From the NCBI GenBank assembly GCA_027353395.1, contig DAIEHU010000163.1, forward strand, positions 1 through 6,354: 6,354 nucleotides of DNA. The letters run 5' to 3'. The DNA is from Desulfobacteraceae bacterium (GTDB taxonomy: Bacteria; Desulfobacterota; Desulfobacteria; Desulfobacterales; Desulfosalsimonadaceae). The notes beneath the pieces were generated by a model. That model saw nothing but the letters and a program-made list of their open reading frames with translations. It had not been told where the DNA came from and ran no database searches. This document shows positions 5,636 through 6,354 of this stretch, piece by piece. How positions within the stretch are numbered: the stretch's first letter is position 1; each line of letters begins with the position of its first letter. The position numbers and the translations under genes were made by a program.

Positions 5636-6354
5636 TGGTTTCGTAAAAAGTCAGAATTTAACCCAACTTCGCCAACTCAAAGCGCGAAGCATCACGGCGC
5701 GGCCCTTTGCGGTTGTTTATGGTCACTACTCATTTTGCTATATACGTCCGGCGACCGAGGGGTGTGCCGGAGAGCCCGAGTCTGTGATAGATCATGCTGT
5801 GTTCCGGCTCGGGTCTGCTGCAAACTCGAAGGTGGCAATGCCGGACTTCCTGCTGTTCTTTGACATCATATTCAAGGGTCACCCGCTGATGGGTGGACAG
5901 CGCCTGGCAAATCGTCTGCCAGCACCGGTGATCTCCGTGCTGCCGGAGCCGGTGCTCGAGGATATGCAGGATATGGTAGGCGAGCACCGAGATAAACAGA
6001 TGCGCATCGGCGCGGCGCTCTATTTGATGAAAATTCGGCCGGAGCCCCAGCGACGACTTTAAACTGCGAAAGGCCCTTTCCACCCGGGTGAGCATCATGT
6101 AGGTCCGCCAGATTTCACTGTCGCCAAGGTCGGTCCGGTCGGTCCGAAGCACATAGCAGCCGTCAAGGGCCTCGTTTTGTTCAAAGGCCGCTTTCTTCTT
6201 CCAGATGATATTTTTGGCAATCAGCGACTTTACGGATGATTCGGTTTTTTCGGCAACCACTTCCACATCATAGACCTTTGAGGCTTTCGGGTACTTTTCC
6301 CGAAGTCTTCCGATCAGTTCCAGAACCTTGGAATAGACCTTCGTATGCCCCTTT
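5634..6354 (-). mobile_element. Insertion sequence of IS1634 type, partial (right part outside window)
   Basis: The transposase gene on the - strand and about 95 bases of non-coding flank to its left form one end of an insertion sequence. The outer boundary is not resolved. A good candidate is the stretch GATGGTTTCGTAAAAAGTC at 5634-5652, which overlaps the stop codon of the phosphoesterase gene and has the look of a terminal or dispersed repeat. The partner terminal repeat would be beyond base 6354, so neither inverted repeats nor target duplication can be checked here. The flank also holds an imperfect hairpin (5679-5686 with 5698-5708). Confidence 0.5.
5730..6354 (-). CDS. IS1634-family transposase (IS4 superfamily), C-terminal part
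   Basis: The - strand frame is open from the window's right edge (6354) to a TGA at 5730-5732, about 207 residues, with the N-terminal part outside the window. A GTG at 6264-6266 is an internal codon, not the start: residues upstream (KVYSKVLELIGRLREKY) continue in the same coding style. The product carries the C-terminal catalytic block of DDE transposases in the IS4 superfamily: DGCYVLRTDR, then EIWRTYMMLTRVERAFRSLK with the Y-x2-L-x3-E-x6-K spacing that holds the catalytic glutamate, then SSLGLRP and AHLFISVLAYHIL, typical of IS1634 members. The C-terminus ends GTPLGRRTYIAK and looks complete. It cuts and pastes its own element. The visible part has no frameshift, so the element may still be functional, but the first two catalytic aspartates are out of view. 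Confidence 0.9.
   Translation of the reverse strand, partial: KGHTKVYSKVLELIGRLREKYPKASKVYDVEVVAEKTESSVKSLIAKNIIWKKKAAFEQNEALDGCYVLRTDRTDLGDSEIWRTYMMLTRVERAFRSLKSSLGLRPNFHQIERRADAHLFISVLAYHILHILEHRLRQHGDHRCWQTICQALSTHQRVTLEYDVKEQQEVRHCHLRVCSRPEPEHSMIYHRLGLSGTPLGRRTYIAK

Noticed and set aside
5679..5708. Imperfect hairpin (AAAGCGCG with CGCGGCCCTTT) as transposase terminator
   Set aside because: The stem has a three-base bulge and no T run on the - strand side. It may be structural in the IS end, but this is not supported enough to annotate.
5595..6062. A 155-codon open frame on the + strand across the IS region
   Set aside because: It is antisense to the clearly recognisable transposase and its translation shows no family pattern.
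1..6354. CRISPR array, tRNA or rRNA genes
   Set aside because: No regularly spaced direct repeats, no cloverleaf-like segments with a T-loop GTTCRA pattern, and no rRNA-like sequence were seen in any intergenic stretch.

Overview
The window looks like ordinary chromosomal DNA of a moderately GC-rich Gram-negative bacterium. Gene content, an IS1634-type transposase and the style of the intergenic repeats suggest Desulfobacterota (Desulfobacterales-like). That placement is an impression from familiarity: no rRNA or marker gene is present.

Layout, left to right. (1) Positions 2-448 (+) hold the C-terminal part of an MBL-fold hydrolase that runs in from outside the window. (2) Positions 473-1054 (+) encode a zinc-dependent nucleoside/base deaminase 24 bp downstream, probably in the same transcript. 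(3) After an AT-rich spacer comes a LysE/RhtB-type amino-acid exporter on the + strand. Its reading frame, Shine-Dalgarno spacing and family N-terminus point to a rare ATC start at 1217 rather than the first ATG at 1253. (4) Positions 1847-1998 are non-coding and hold an imperfect inverted repeat resembling a small dispersed element. (5) On the - strand, 1997-2260 encodes an 87-aa membrane protein from a TTG start with a good Shine-Dalgarno. Directly upstream of it, 2265-2393 is a short coding-like open stretch that may be a mini-gene or a truncated remnant. (6) Divergently, on the + strand, 2437-3819 encodes an AcvB/VirJ-type periplasmic alpha/beta hydrolase. Nineteen bp later, 3839-5635 encodes a secreted metallophosphoesterase with a beta-sandwich linker and a C-terminal CBM9-like domain. 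(7) From about 5634 to the right edge lies an insertion sequence of the IS1634 type (IS4 superfamily), transposase on the - strand and cut by the window end.

How the genes may work together. The only convincing functional pair is the acvB-like gene with the metallophosphoesterase gene. Both proteins carry export signals, both are hydrolases, and the close same-strand spacing suggests one transcript. AcvB-family proteins are known to hydrolyse aminoacyl-phosphatidylglycerol, usually beside the synthase MprF/LpiA, but no such synthase lies in this window. A joint envelope-lipid or phosphate-ester function is therefore inference. The deaminase and exporter look like unlinked housekeeping or accessory functions. 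I do not see a clear new multi-gene system. The most useful observations are the ATC start, the acvB-phosphoesterase pairing, the coupled small membrane ORFs and the inverted-repeat element.
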